From Methylocystis sp. Sn-Cys (GTDB taxonomy: Bacteria > Pseudomonadota > Alphaproteobacteria > Rhizobiales > Beijerinckiaceae): DNA of 64,000 bases. Made by a program: the position numbers and the translations under genes. The stretch covers positions 1 to 64,000 of the forward strand of contig NZ_JAERVJ010000011.1 in NCBI RefSeq assembly GCF_016745395.1, given 5' to 3'. Below, piece by piece: positions 34,473 through 42,269 of this stretch. How positions within the stretch are numbered: the stretch's first letter is position 1; each line of letters opens with the position of its first letter. The notes below the pieces were generated by a model. The model worked only from the letters and a program-made list of their open reading frames with translations. It searched no databases and was not told the DNA's origin.

Positions 34473-35246
34473 ATGGACAATATCCGGGCGAGCGGGGAAA
34501 GTGCGGATCTCGCGAAGACCGCTCCGCGCCCAGAAGGTGACGACGGCGCGCCGTCGCAGCAGGCCGCCAGCATCGATGTCGCCATCGCCGACAAGAGCCC
34601 GCTGATTCTTGCCGGCCTCGACAAGCTCCTGTCCGACGACAAGCGTTTCAACCTCGTCCTCAAAGTGACGGATGGCGAAGAGTTTCTCGAGGCCGCCCGG
34701 CAGCAGAAGTTCGCGATCGCGGTCATTGGCTGGCAATTGCCCACGCTGCATGCGCGCGATGTTTTACGCGCCCTCTCGCGCCAGGTCTCGGCGCCCAAGA
34801 TCGTGGTCTATAGCGGCACCAACGATCCCGCGGCGCCTGCCGAGACACTGCAGCTCGGGGGCGCGGGCTTCGTCTCGAAGCGCGCCCCGCCAGAACGGCT
34901 TCTCGACGTGCTGGCGGCGGTGGCGGCGGGCGATATGGTCTTTCCCTTCGTCGACATCCGCAAGATGCGCAGCGATCCTTTGGAGAATCTCACGTTGCGC
35001 GAGAGAAGCCTCTTGTCGGCGCTGGGGTCGGGCCACACCAACAGCCAGCTCGCCAAGGATTTCGGCGTTTCGATCAACACGATCAAATTCCATCTGCGCA
35101 ATCTTTTCGAGAAGCTCGACGTGCGTAACCGAGCTCAAGCGATCGCTTTGTTTCTCGAAATGAAGCACGGTAGCTGGCCGGGCGGCTCCGGCGGGCGCAG
35201 CATGGAGCCGACGACAACCACGCGCGGGCGGCGGCGCGCCGAATAG
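34473..35246 (+). CDS. NarL-type response regulator lacking the phosphoacceptor Asp
   Basis: The 257-residue protein starts at the ATG at 34473 after GGGAGGGG. A 30-residue leader precedes a receiver-like domain (about 33-155) and a LuxR-type HTH (about 175-235; LTLRERSLLSALGSGHTNSQ, INTIKFHLRNLFEKL). Alignment with NarL places Gly at the phosphoacceptor Asp (AVIGWQLP) and DK at the acidic pair; the Lys (FVSKR) is kept. It therefore probably responds to something other than phosphorylation. The DNA-binding half is normal. No kinase is adjacent. Confidence 0.83.
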   Translation: MDNIRASGESADLAKTAPRPEGDDGAPSQQAASIDVAIADKSPLILAGLDKLLSDDKRFNLVLKVTDGEEFLEAARQQKFAIAVIGWQLPTLHARDVLRALSRQVSAPKIVVYSGTNDPAAPAETLQLGGAGFVSKRAPPERLLDVLAAVAAGDMVFPFVDIRKMRSDPLENLTLRERSLLSALGSGHTNSQLAKDFGVSINTIKFHLRNLFEKLDVRNRAQAIALFLEMKHGSWPGGSGGRSMEPTTTTRGRRRAE

Positions 35247-35263
35247 GCGCGCGCTGCAATTTT

Positions 35264-36058
35264 TTAGGGCGCCGGAAAGAGCGTGTCGGTCTTTCCCGTC
35301 AGCCAATAGGCGGCGAGGCCCACCCATTCATGCGCCGCGAATTCGAGGAGCCCGAAGCTTCGCGACGCGTGGCGCGGCACGCTCCAGCCGCTCATCTCGC
35401 CGGCCGTGCGGTAATCGACGGGATAGGCGATCACGGGAAAGCCGGCCTTGCGGAAGATGCCGACCGAGCGCGGCATATGCATCGCGGAGGTAACAAGCAG
35501 CCAGCGCTCGCCGGGCTTGGGCTGCACGAGGTCGCGCGTAAAGGCGGCGTTCTCGAATGTGTTCCGGGATTTATCTTCGTAAAGCACGTCGCCCTGGTCG
35601 AGGCCGACTTCTCGCCAGAAACGCTGCACCGTCCCCGCTTCCGTATAGGCCGACCCGCGCAAGGCCGAGGTGCCGCCCGTGAAGACGAGGCGCGCCGTCG
35701 GATACTGCCGCTTCAAGGCGATTGGCGCGGTGAGGCGCTCCGCCGCTTCGGCTAGGGTGACACGGTTGCGCATGCCGCTCAGATTTTCGTCGACAGAGCC
35801 GCCGAGCACGATAATCCCATCCGGCGCCGGCATGTCATCGGGCGGCGGCGGAAAACGCGCTTCGAGCGGGATCGCGACGAGACCGGCGAGCGGCGAAAAG
35901 CCCATGACGAGCAGAAGGACGATCGCGCCGCCGGAGAGCGCGCAACCTGTCCTTTTGAAACGGGTGACAGAAAGTGCGACGCCGAGAGCGCCGATAAACA
36001 GCGCGAAATGCGTCGGCGTCGCGAGGAATTCGAAAATCTTGGAAAAGATGAAGAACAT
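35264..36058 (-). CDS. YdcF/ElyC-like DUF218 membrane protein
   Basis: The 264-residue protein has two N-terminal membrane helices and a periplasmic DUF218 domain: DGIIVLGGSVDENL, VFTGGTSALRGSAYTEA, DKSRNTFENAAFTRDL and LLVTSAMHMPRSVGIFRKAG. E. coli relatives ElyC and SanA affect peptidoglycan and envelope integrity. It is convergent with the NarL-like regulator and stands alone. Confidence 0.82.
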   Translation of the reverse strand: MFFIFSKIFEFLATPTHFALFIGALGVALSVTRFKRTGCALSGGAIVLLLVMGFSPLAGLVAIPLEARFPPPPDDMPAPDGIIVLGGSVDENLSGMRNRVTLAEAAERLTAPIALKRQYPTARLVFTGGTSALRGSAYTEAGTVQRFWREVGLDQGDVLYEDKSRNTFENAAFTRDLVQPKPGERWLLVTSAMHMPRSVGIFRKAGFPVIAYPVDYRTAGEMSGWSVPRHASRSFGLLEFAAHEWVGLAAYWLTGKTDTLFPAP

Positions 36059-36147
36059 GGGAACTCAGTGAGAAAAAACTTCCTCAAGCCAATGGCGCGG
36101 GGTTGGCGCCGAGAAGGGAGAGGAAGTCGAGCATCGATCGGTTCTCT

Positions 36148-36251
36148 GTCATTCCCGACGCTCGCGAAGCGAGCGATCGGGAATCCAGAACAACATTAGC
36201 GCTATTGAGGCTCTGGATTCCCGGTCGGGCTTTCAGCCCGCCGGGAATGAC
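36148..36251. repeat. Intergenic palindromic repeat, family R2, full copy
   Basis: The left part has GTCATTCCCGACGCTCGCG with its hairpin CTCGCGAAGCGAG, and the right part CTGGATTCCCGGTCGGGC to GGGAATGAC. Half copies lie at 12733 and 16198. It is positioned between two genes of the minus strand. Confidence 0.8.
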
Positions 36252-36274
36252 AAGACGCCCCAGCGGAAACGGCC

Positions 36275-37954
36275 TTACATATTCGGATAGTTTGGCCCGC
36301 CGCCGCCTTCCGGCGGAACCCAGGTGATGTTCTGCGCCGGGTCCTTGATGTCGCAGGTCTTGCAGTGCACGCAGTTTTGCGCGTTGATCACGAAGCGCGG
36401 ATCGGCCTTCGCCTCCTCATCGCCATAGACGACTTCATAGACGCCCGCCGGGCAGTAGAGTCGCGCCGGCTCGCCATAGATCGGCAAGTTTTTCTCGATC
36501 GGAATCGACGGGTCGACCAGCTTGAGATGCACCGGCTGGTCTTCCTCGTGGTTCGTGTTCGAGACGAAGACCGAGGAGAGCTTGTCGAAAGCCGGCTTCT
36601 GCGTGAGCTTCTGATAGATGATCGGGGTGACTTCCGAGAGCGGCTTCAGGCAGGCATGGTCCGGCTTGCCGTGCTTAACCGTGCCGAAGAACGAAAAGCC
36701 GAAAAGCTCGTTCGTCCACATGTCGAGGCCAAAGAGCGGCGCCCCGAGGTAAGTGCCGAGCTTGGACCAGATGGGCTTCACATTGCGCACCGGCTTGAGG
36801 TCGCGACCGATGTCCGACGCGCGCCAGGCGGCGTCGTAAGCACTCACCTCGTCATGCGCGCGGCCTTCGGCGATCGCCGCGGCCACATGCTCGGCAGCGA
36901 GCATGCCAGAGAGAATGGCGTTGTGAGAGCCCTTGATGCGCGGCACATTCATGAAGCCGGCCGCGCAGCCGATCAGCGCGCCGCCGGGGAAAACCAGCTT
37001 GGGCACGCTCTGCCAACCGCCTTCGGTGAGCGCGCGCGCGCCATAGGCGAGACGCTCGCCGCCTTCCAGCGTCGGCGCGACCATCGGATGACATTTGAAG
37101 CGTTGGAATTCGTCGAAGGGCGAGAGCGTCGGGTTCGAATAGTTCAAGTGCACGACGAAACCGACCGACACCAGCCCATCCTCGAAATGATAGAGGAAGG
37201 AGCCGCCGCCCGTGTCGGACTGCAGAGGCCAGCCGAAGGAGTGCTGCACGCGGCCGGGATGGTGCTTCTCCTTGGGGATGCGCCACAGCTCCTTGAAGCC
37301 GATGCCGAATTTCTGCACGTCGCTGTTCTTGCAGAGATCGTATTTGGCGAGCAGTTGCTTCGACAGAGAGCCGCGCGCGCCTTCCGCAAAGAGCGTATAT
37401 TTGGCGCGCAGCTCCATGCCGCGGGTGAAGCTGTCCTTTGGCGTCCCGTCGCGGTCGACGCCCATGTCGCCCGTGGCGATGCCGAGCACCTCGCCCTTGT
37501 CGCCGTAGAGAATCTCTGCGCCGGCGAAGCCCGGGTAAATTTCTACGCCCAGCGCCTCGGCCTCCGAGGCCAAGAAGCGCACGACATTGCCGAGCGAGCC
37601 GATGAAATTGCCGTGGTTATTCATCAGCTTCGGCATCAAGATATTGGGGATGCGGAAGCCGCCCTTTTCGGAAAGCAGCAGGAACTGGTCGTCGTGCACC
37701 TGCGTCTTCAGCGGCGCTTCGTCATGCGAGCGCCAGGAGGGGAGGAGGCGATCGAGGCCGATGGGATCGATGACGGCGCCGGAGAGAATATGCGCGCCGG
37801 GCTCGGAGCCTTTTTCGATGACGACGACGGAGAGATCGGGCGCGACCTGCTTGAGCCGAATCGCGGCGGCGAGGCCGGCCGGTCCCGCGCCGACGATCGC
37901 CACATCATAGTCCATGCCCTCGCGCTCAGGCAATTCCGTAATCTCTTCAGACAT
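36275..37954 (-). CDS. Electron transfer flavoprotein-ubiquinone oxidoreductase
   Basis: At 559 residues it is full length. An FAD-binding Rossmann motif opens the protein (VAIVGAGPAGLAAAIRLKQ). The C-terminal 4Fe-4S cluster ligands are C-x2-C-x2-C plus a distal Cys in NAQNCVHCKTCDIKDP, with the C before YNITW-like IKDPAQNITW. It passes electrons from acyl-CoA and other dehydrogenases, via ETF, to ubiquinone at the inner membrane. No ETF genes are near. Confidence 0.93.
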   Translation of the reverse strand: MSEEITELPEREGMDYDVAIVGAGPAGLAAAIRLKQVAPDLSVVVIEKGSEPGAHILSGAVIDPIGLDRLLPSWRSHDEAPLKTQVHDDQFLLLSEKGGFRIPNILMPKLMNNHGNFIGSLGNVVRFLASEAEALGVEIYPGFAGAEILYGDKGEVLGIATGDMGVDRDGTPKDSFTRGMELRAKYTLFAEGARGSLSKQLLAKYDLCKNSDVQKFGIGFKELWRIPKEKHHPGRVQHSFGWPLQSDTGGGSFLYHFEDGLVSVGFVVHLNYSNPTLSPFDEFQRFKCHPMVAPTLEGGERLAYGARALTEGGWQSVPKLVFPGGALIGCAAGFMNVPRIKGSHNAILSGMLAAEHVAAAIAEGRAHDEVSAYDAAWRASDIGRDLKPVRNVKPIWSKLGTYLGAPLFGLDMWTNELFGFSFFGTVKHGKPDHACLKPLSEVTPIIYQKLTQKPAFDKLSSVFVSNTNHEEDQPVHLKLVDPSIPIEKNLPIYGEPARLYCPAGVYEVVYGDEEAKADPRFVINAQNCVHCKTCDIKDPAQNITWVPPEGGGGPNYPNM

Positions 37955-38075
37955 TTCCGATCCCTTTTCGCGTCCTTTTCGCGCAGCGTCGGCGGCACTC
38001 TAGCCTTTTTCTTCGCGGCGCGCCAAAACTAGGCCCTGGAGTCGGCGGATTGGGCGGCTCGGAGGCGATCAACCG

Positions 38076-38192
38076 ATGTTTTCTTGCCTCTCCTGGCCTG
38101 CCGCAGTCTGGTTGTTTATCGCGGCGACTGCATTGCACAATCTGGAAGAGGCGCTCTGGTTGCCGGGTCCGCACGAAAGCGCGGGCGCATGA
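38076..38192 (+). CDS. 38-residue HXXEE-like peptide, translationally coupled to HlyD-type gene
   Basis: GGAGG ten bases upstream gives it a strong start. The peptide has a hydrophobic helix (WPAAVWLFIAATAL) followed by HNLEEALWLPGP, which matches the H-x-x-E-E signature near the start of HXXEE-domain membrane proteins. The family is normally about 150 residues, so this is either the remnant of a truncated gene or a leader peptide. Its stop TGA overlaps the ATG of the next gene, so ribosomes ending here could restart there. Confidence 0.5.
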   Translation: MFSCLSWPAAVWLFIAATALHNLEEALWLPGPHESAGA

Positions 38193-39181
38193 AGCGGCTC
38201 GGCCTTCTCCTTGTCATTCTTATCCTTGCCGCCGGTCTTTGGTGGGGCCTCACGCGCAACAATGGGTTGCGGCAGATTGCCTTCCTTGGCTACGTGGAAG
38301 GTGAAACCCTCTACATTGGCCCCAATGAAGGCGAGCGGCTGGCGCAGCTCTTCGTTGCGGCAGGCTCCGTGGTGAAGCCCGGCGATCGGTTGTTCAACAT
38401 GTCGACGACGCTTCTCGATCGCAGCCGCGCCGAGGCCGTCGCGCGCATTGGCCAGCTCGAGGCGCAGGTCCAGAACCTCCAGGCGGCCATTAACCGGCCG
38501 CAGCAGATCGCCGTGCTGCAAGCCGCGCTGGAGCGCGCCGAGGCGGCGCTGACCCTGTCGCGCAATGATTACGACCGCCAGCGTAAGCTCTTCGCCACCG
38601 GCGACATTCCGAAATCGACGCTCGACCGCGCCGAAATGGCGCTGAGGCGCGACGAAGCCAGCGTGAAGGAGGCGCGGCGACAGGTGGAGGCGGCGCGGAT
38701 TCCGGGGCGCACGCAGGAAATCGAGGCGGCGCAGGCATCGCTCAATCAGGCACATGCGCAATTGCAGGCGATCGACATTCGCATCGGCCGCCAGAATGTC
38801 GTCGCGCCGGCCGGCGGGGTGGTGCAGGACGTGTTTTTTCGCCCCGGCGAAGTGGTCAACGCCGGCCAACCCGTGGTGGCGCTGCTGCCGCCCGAGAACC
38901 GCAAGGTGCGGTTCTATGTGCCGGAGCCGCGCCTCGCCGGCGTCCGGCTCGGCGCGCGCGCGCGGGTGCAATGCGACGGCTGTCCGGGGGATCTCTACGG
39001 CCGCATTTCCTTCGTCGCGAGCCGGCAGGAATATACGCCGCCGGTGATTTTCAGCGACGTCGAGCGGGCGAAACTCGTATTCAAAGTGGAAGCGCGGCTC
39101 GAAGGGAAGGCGCGGGAACTGCCCTTGGGGATGCCGGTTTCAGTGACGCCGTTGGCGGAAGCGGCGGAGGCGGGGAAGTGA
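38189..39181 (+). CDS. HlyD-family periplasmic adaptor (membrane fusion protein)
   Basis: The 330-residue protein has an N-terminal membrane anchor (LGLLLVILILAAGLWWGL), a split biotinyl-lipoyl-like domain (YVEGETLYIGPNEGERLA and VVAPAGGVVQDVFFRPGEVV) and a coiled-coil hairpin between (about residues 85-190). With the following ATPase and permease it should form an efflux pump similar to the YhiI-YhiH-YhhJ or YbhG-type systems. I start at the ATG at 38189, since upstream codons are not homologous. Confidence 0.87.
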   Translation: MKRLGLLLVILILAAGLWWGLTRNNGLRQIAFLGYVEGETLYIGPNEGERLAQLFVAAGSVVKPGDRLFNMSTTLLDRSRAEAVARIGQLEAQVQNLQAAINRPQQIAVLQAALERAEAALTLSRNDYDRQRKLFATGDIPKSTLDRAEMALRRDEASVKEARRQVEAARIPGRTQEIEAAQASLNQAHAQLQAIDIRIGRQNVVAPAGGVVQDVFFRPGEVVNAGQPVVALLPPENRKVRFYVPEPRLAGVRLGARARVQCDGCPGDLYGRISFVASRQEYTPPVIFSDVERAKLVFKVEARLEGKARELPLGMPVSVTPLAEAAEAGK

Positions 39182-39224
39182 GAAAGCCGCAACTGTCTTT
39201 GGCTATTGCCGGGAATCTCTCGGC

Positions 39225-39339
39225 GTCATGCCCGGCCTCGTGCCGGGCATCCACGCCAGGCAGCCGCGGCGCCGTCGCCACATCATCAAGGTCTTTGCAG
39301 CTTCGGGGCGTGGATGGCCGGGACAAGCCCGGCCATGAC
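39225..39339. repeat. Intergenic palindromic repeat, family R3
   Basis: The arms read GTCATGCCCGGCCTCGTGCC on the left and the rearranged complement CGGGACAAGCCCGGCCATGAC on the right, with a variable middle. Related copies are at 55013 and 61792. It separates the HlyD gene from the ATPase gene without breaking the operon order. Confidence 0.8.
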
Positions 39340-39359
39340 GGCTGAGAGGCGGGCGGGCA

Positions 39360-40295
39360 ATGATAGAATCAGCGTCGCCCGATATTGCGATCGACGTCTC
39401 GGGCCTCACCAAAATCTTTGGGGAGAAGAAGGTCGTCGATAATTTCACCCTGCGCGTGCGTCGCGGCCATATCCAAGGCTTCCTAGGCCCGAACGGCAGC
39501 GGCAAAACCACGACGATCCGCATGCTCTGCGGCCTGTTGACGCCCGATGGCGGCGAGGGGCGCTGCCTCGGCCTCGACATCCGCACGCAGCAGGACGAGA
39601 TCAAGCGCCAGGTCGGCTACATGACCCAGGGCTTCTCGCTCTATCGCGATCTCACCATTCGTGAAAATCTCGAATTCGTCGCGCGCATCTATGGTCTCGA
39701 GGCGCCGGAAGACATGGCGCAGTCGGCGCTGGAGCGGCTGGGGCTCACGGCGCGGGCGGGTCAGCTTGCAGGCGAACTCTCCGGCGGCTGGAAGCAGCGG
39801 CTGGCGCTTGGCGCCTGCATTCTGCCGGGGCCTTCGCTGCTTCTCCTGGACGAGCCGACGGCCGGCGTCGATCCGAAAGCCCGCCGCGATTTCTGGGACG
39901 AGATCCACCATCTCGCCAATGAAGGCCTCACCGTCCTCGTCTCGACGCATTACATGGACGAGGCCGAGCGTTGCCACGAGATTGCGTATATTCTCGATGG
40001 GAAACTGCTGGTCTCGGGCACGATCGAGGACATTATCCGCAACGCAGGGCTCACGACCTATGTCGTCACCGGCGAAGGACTCGACGCTTTGGCGGCCGAA
40101 TTGAAACATGCGCCGGGCGTCGACATGGTCGCGCGTTTCGGCGCGGCCCTGCATGTCGGCGGTCGCGATGCGCGCGCGATGGAAACGGTCGCCGCGCGCT
40201 ACGCCGACGCCGCGCATCGCTGGACGCATGACCAGCCGACGCTGGAAGACGTCTTCATCGATCTGATGACGCGCAACCATCGGAACGGCCAATGA
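39360..40295 (+). CDS. ABC efflux transporter ATP-binding protein
   Basis: The 311-residue ATPase has Walker A GPNGSGKTTTIRML, Q-loop MTQGFSLY, signature LSGGWKQRLALG (Trp where Gln is usual), Walker B LLLLDEPTAGVD and H-loop STHYMDEAERC. It is of the drug/multidrug CcmA/DrrA type that pairs with an ABC-2 permease. Its stop overlaps the permease start by four bases (ATGA). Confidence 0.92.
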   Translation: MIESASPDIAIDVSGLTKIFGEKKVVDNFTLRVRRGHIQGFLGPNGSGKTTTIRMLCGLLTPDGGEGRCLGLDIRTQQDEIKRQVGYMTQGFSLYRDLTIRENLEFVARIYGLEAPEDMAQSALERLGLTARAGQLAGELSGGWKQRLALGACILPGPSLLLLDEPTAGVDPKARRDFWDEIHHLANEGLTVLVSTHYMDEAERCHEIAYILDGKLLVSGTIEDIIRNAGLTTYVVTGEGLDALAAELKHAPGVDMVARFGAALHVGGRDARAMETVAARYADAAHRWTHDQPTLEDVFIDLMTRNHRNGQ

Positions 40296-41473
40296 CGGAA
40301 GCGCCGAGGCACATGGATGCGCGGCCCGCGCGGCGGGGACGCCTCGCGCAATCCTGGCAGCGGCTCGTCGCCATGTTCGTGAAAGAGTTTATTCAGCTCC
40401 GCCGCGACCGGCCGACGCTCGGCATGATCGTGGGCATTCCGCTCATGCAATTGCTGCTCTTCGGCTTTGCGATCAACACGGACCCAAAGCATTTGCCCAC
40501 TGCAGTGCTGATGAGCGACGACAGCCCGATTGCCCGCGCGCTCCTCGGCGCTTTGCGGGCGACAGACTATTTCGACGTCAAATATGTCGCGAAGGGAGAG
40601 GAGGACGCCGATGCGTTGATCCTTTCCAACCGCGCGCTCTTCGTCATCCAGATCCCGCCGGATTTCTCGCGCCGGCTGGTGCGCGGCGAGCGTCCTTCGC
40701 TCCTTGTCATTGCCGACGCCACAGACCCCACGGCGACCATCGGCGCCGTTGCGGCGGCCGCCGGCGCCGCCAATCAAGCGCTCGATCGCGAGCTTACCGG
40801 ACCGCTCGCGTCACTCGCTCAAAATGCGCCGCCCTTCGATTTGCAGGTGCAGCGACGCTACAATCCGGCGGGCGAGGCGCGCCGTAATATCGTGCCGGGG
40901 CTCATCGGCACCATCCTCACCATGACGATGCTGATCTATACGGCGCTGTCGGTCACGCGCGAGACGGAGCGCGGCACGATGGAAGCGCTGCTCGCCATGC
41001 CGGTGAAGCCCGTTGAAATCATGCTCGGCAAGATCACGCCCTATGTTTTGGTTGGCGCCGTGCAAATGGCGACGATTCTGATCGTTGCGCGCTTTCTCTT
41101 TCAAGTGCCCATCGTCGGCTCGCTCTTCGTGCTCGTGCCGCTGACGCTGCTGTTCATCATCGCCAATCTGTCGATGGGCTATACGCTGTCGACCATCGCC
41201 GAGAATCAGCTCCAGGCGATTCAGATGACCTTCTTTTTCTTCCTGCCGAGCATGTTGCTCTCGGGCTTCCTCTTTCCCTTCTATGGCATGCCGGTCTGGG
41301 CGCAATATATCGGCGAGGCGCTGCCGCTCACCCATTTTTTGCGAATCGTGCGCGCTGTGATGTTGAAAGGCTCGGGCTTCGTCGATCTCGCGACGGACGC
41401 CGGCGCATTGGCGCTGTTCGCGCTTGTCGCAATGAGCATTGCCGTCATGCGCTTCCGCCAGACGCTGGATTGA
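40292..41473 (+). CDS. ABC-2 type efflux permease
   Basis: The 393-residue protein has one N-terminal helix (LGMIVGIPLMQLLLFGFAI), a large periplasmic loop, and five more membrane segments from about residue 205 on. It includes TLSTIAENQLQAIQMTFFF and FLFPFYGMPVWAQYIGEALP, typical of YhhJ/YbhR-like permeases. It partners the ATPase and HlyD-type adaptor upstream for export of drugs or metabolites. Confidence 0.9.
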   Translation: MTEAPRHMDARPARRGRLAQSWQRLVAMFVKEFIQLRRDRPTLGMIVGIPLMQLLLFGFAINTDPKHLPTAVLMSDDSPIARALLGALRATDYFDVKYVAKGEEDADALILSNRALFVIQIPPDFSRRLVRGERPSLLVIADATDPTATIGAVAAAAGAANQALDRELTGPLASLAQNAPPFDLQVQRRYNPAGEARRNIVPGLIGTILTMTMLIYTALSVTRETERGTMEALLAMPVKPVEIMLGKITPYVLVGAVQMATILIVARFLFQVPIVGSLFVLVPLTLLFIIANLSMGYTLSTIAENQLQAIQMTFFFFLPSMLLSGFLFPFYGMPVWAQYIGEALPLTHFLRIVRAVMLKGSGFVDLATDAGALALFALVAMSIAVMRFRQTLD

Positions 41474-41516
41474 CGGATGGCCGCGGACGCCTAACATTGA
41501 GACCATGGAGGCAGCC

Positions 41517-41726
41517 ATGACGAAGCCAGAAGCCGACCCGATCACGCGCTTCAACACGATTTGGAAAGTTGCATTCGTTCTCGCGCTGCTTCTCGGCGCC
41601 TATAATCTCTGGTCCTTCTTCAACAGCAGCCGCTATCAGGCCCTCTGCGGCGCCTCTTATTGGGAGTTGAGCCGCGCGCAGCTCGACGGCTGCCTGGAGC
41701 AGAAGCAAAATCTGGAAGGCAAATAG
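41517..41726 (+). CDS. Small single-helix membrane protein
   Basis: The 69-residue protein starts at an ATG with GGAGG nine bases before it. One membrane helix (IWKVAFVLALLLGAYNLWSFF) is followed by a short soluble tail with two cysteines. I recognise no family. It is 43 bases after the permease gene and may be in the same transcript. Confidence 0.6.
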   Translation: MTKPEADPITRFNTIWKVAFVLALLLGAYNLWSFFNSSRYQALCGASYWELSRAQLDGCLEQKQNLEGK

Positions 41727-41746
41727 GTCCGCGAGGGGAAATCGCG

Positions 41747-42172
41747 ATGGGCAAGACTTTCGCTTACGCCATTTGCTGTGCGCTTATGCCGGCGGCGGCT
41801 GGCGCCACCGAGATTCACCTCGATTGCGCGCGGTCGAACCAGACGGCGATGGTCGATATCGACACCGACCGGCAGTTTTTGCAGATCATGTGGGGCGAAG
41901 GCGTCGCCGAGGAATATAAGCAGGGCGACTCCTATATTTCCGGGCCGGACAAATACGGGCGCAAGGAGAAGGTCGTCTATGTGATGGGTCTCGACAAGAG
42001 CCTCGTCACCTTCGGCACGGATCGGCTCTGCATGGAGGACGGCGCCAAAAAATGCCGCGAGCAACACGTGCGCAACACACTTGACGTCGCGCGCGGCGAA
42101 ATGAAATACGATAACGGCGACGAGATCGCCGTTCTGACCTGCCATCCCGCGCCGCCGGGGCGGCGGTTTTAG
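41747..42172 (+). CDS. Small exported hypothetical protein
   Basis: The 141-residue product starts at 41747 after CGAGGGGAA and has a signal peptide (FAYAICCALMPAAAGA). The mature part has four cysteines (LDCARSN, DRLCMEDG, KKCREQH, LTCHPAP), consistent with disulfides in the periplasm. No known family was recognised. It follows the small membrane protein gene closely. Confidence 0.6.
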   Translation: MGKTFAYAICCALMPAAAGATEIHLDCARSNQTAMVDIDTDRQFLQIMWGEGVAEEYKQGDSYISGPDKYGRKEKVVYVMGLDKSLVTFGTDRLCMEDGAKKCREQHVRNTLDVARGEMKYDNGDEIAVLTCHPAPPGRRF

Positions 42173-42269
42173 GCGTAAAACCGCGCTCCCAGCTTCTGAC
42201 GGGCCCACTTTCATCCGGAAAGGCTGCGGCGTCGTAAGTCGCGCAGCTCCCTCCGTGACAAGGGCCCCT

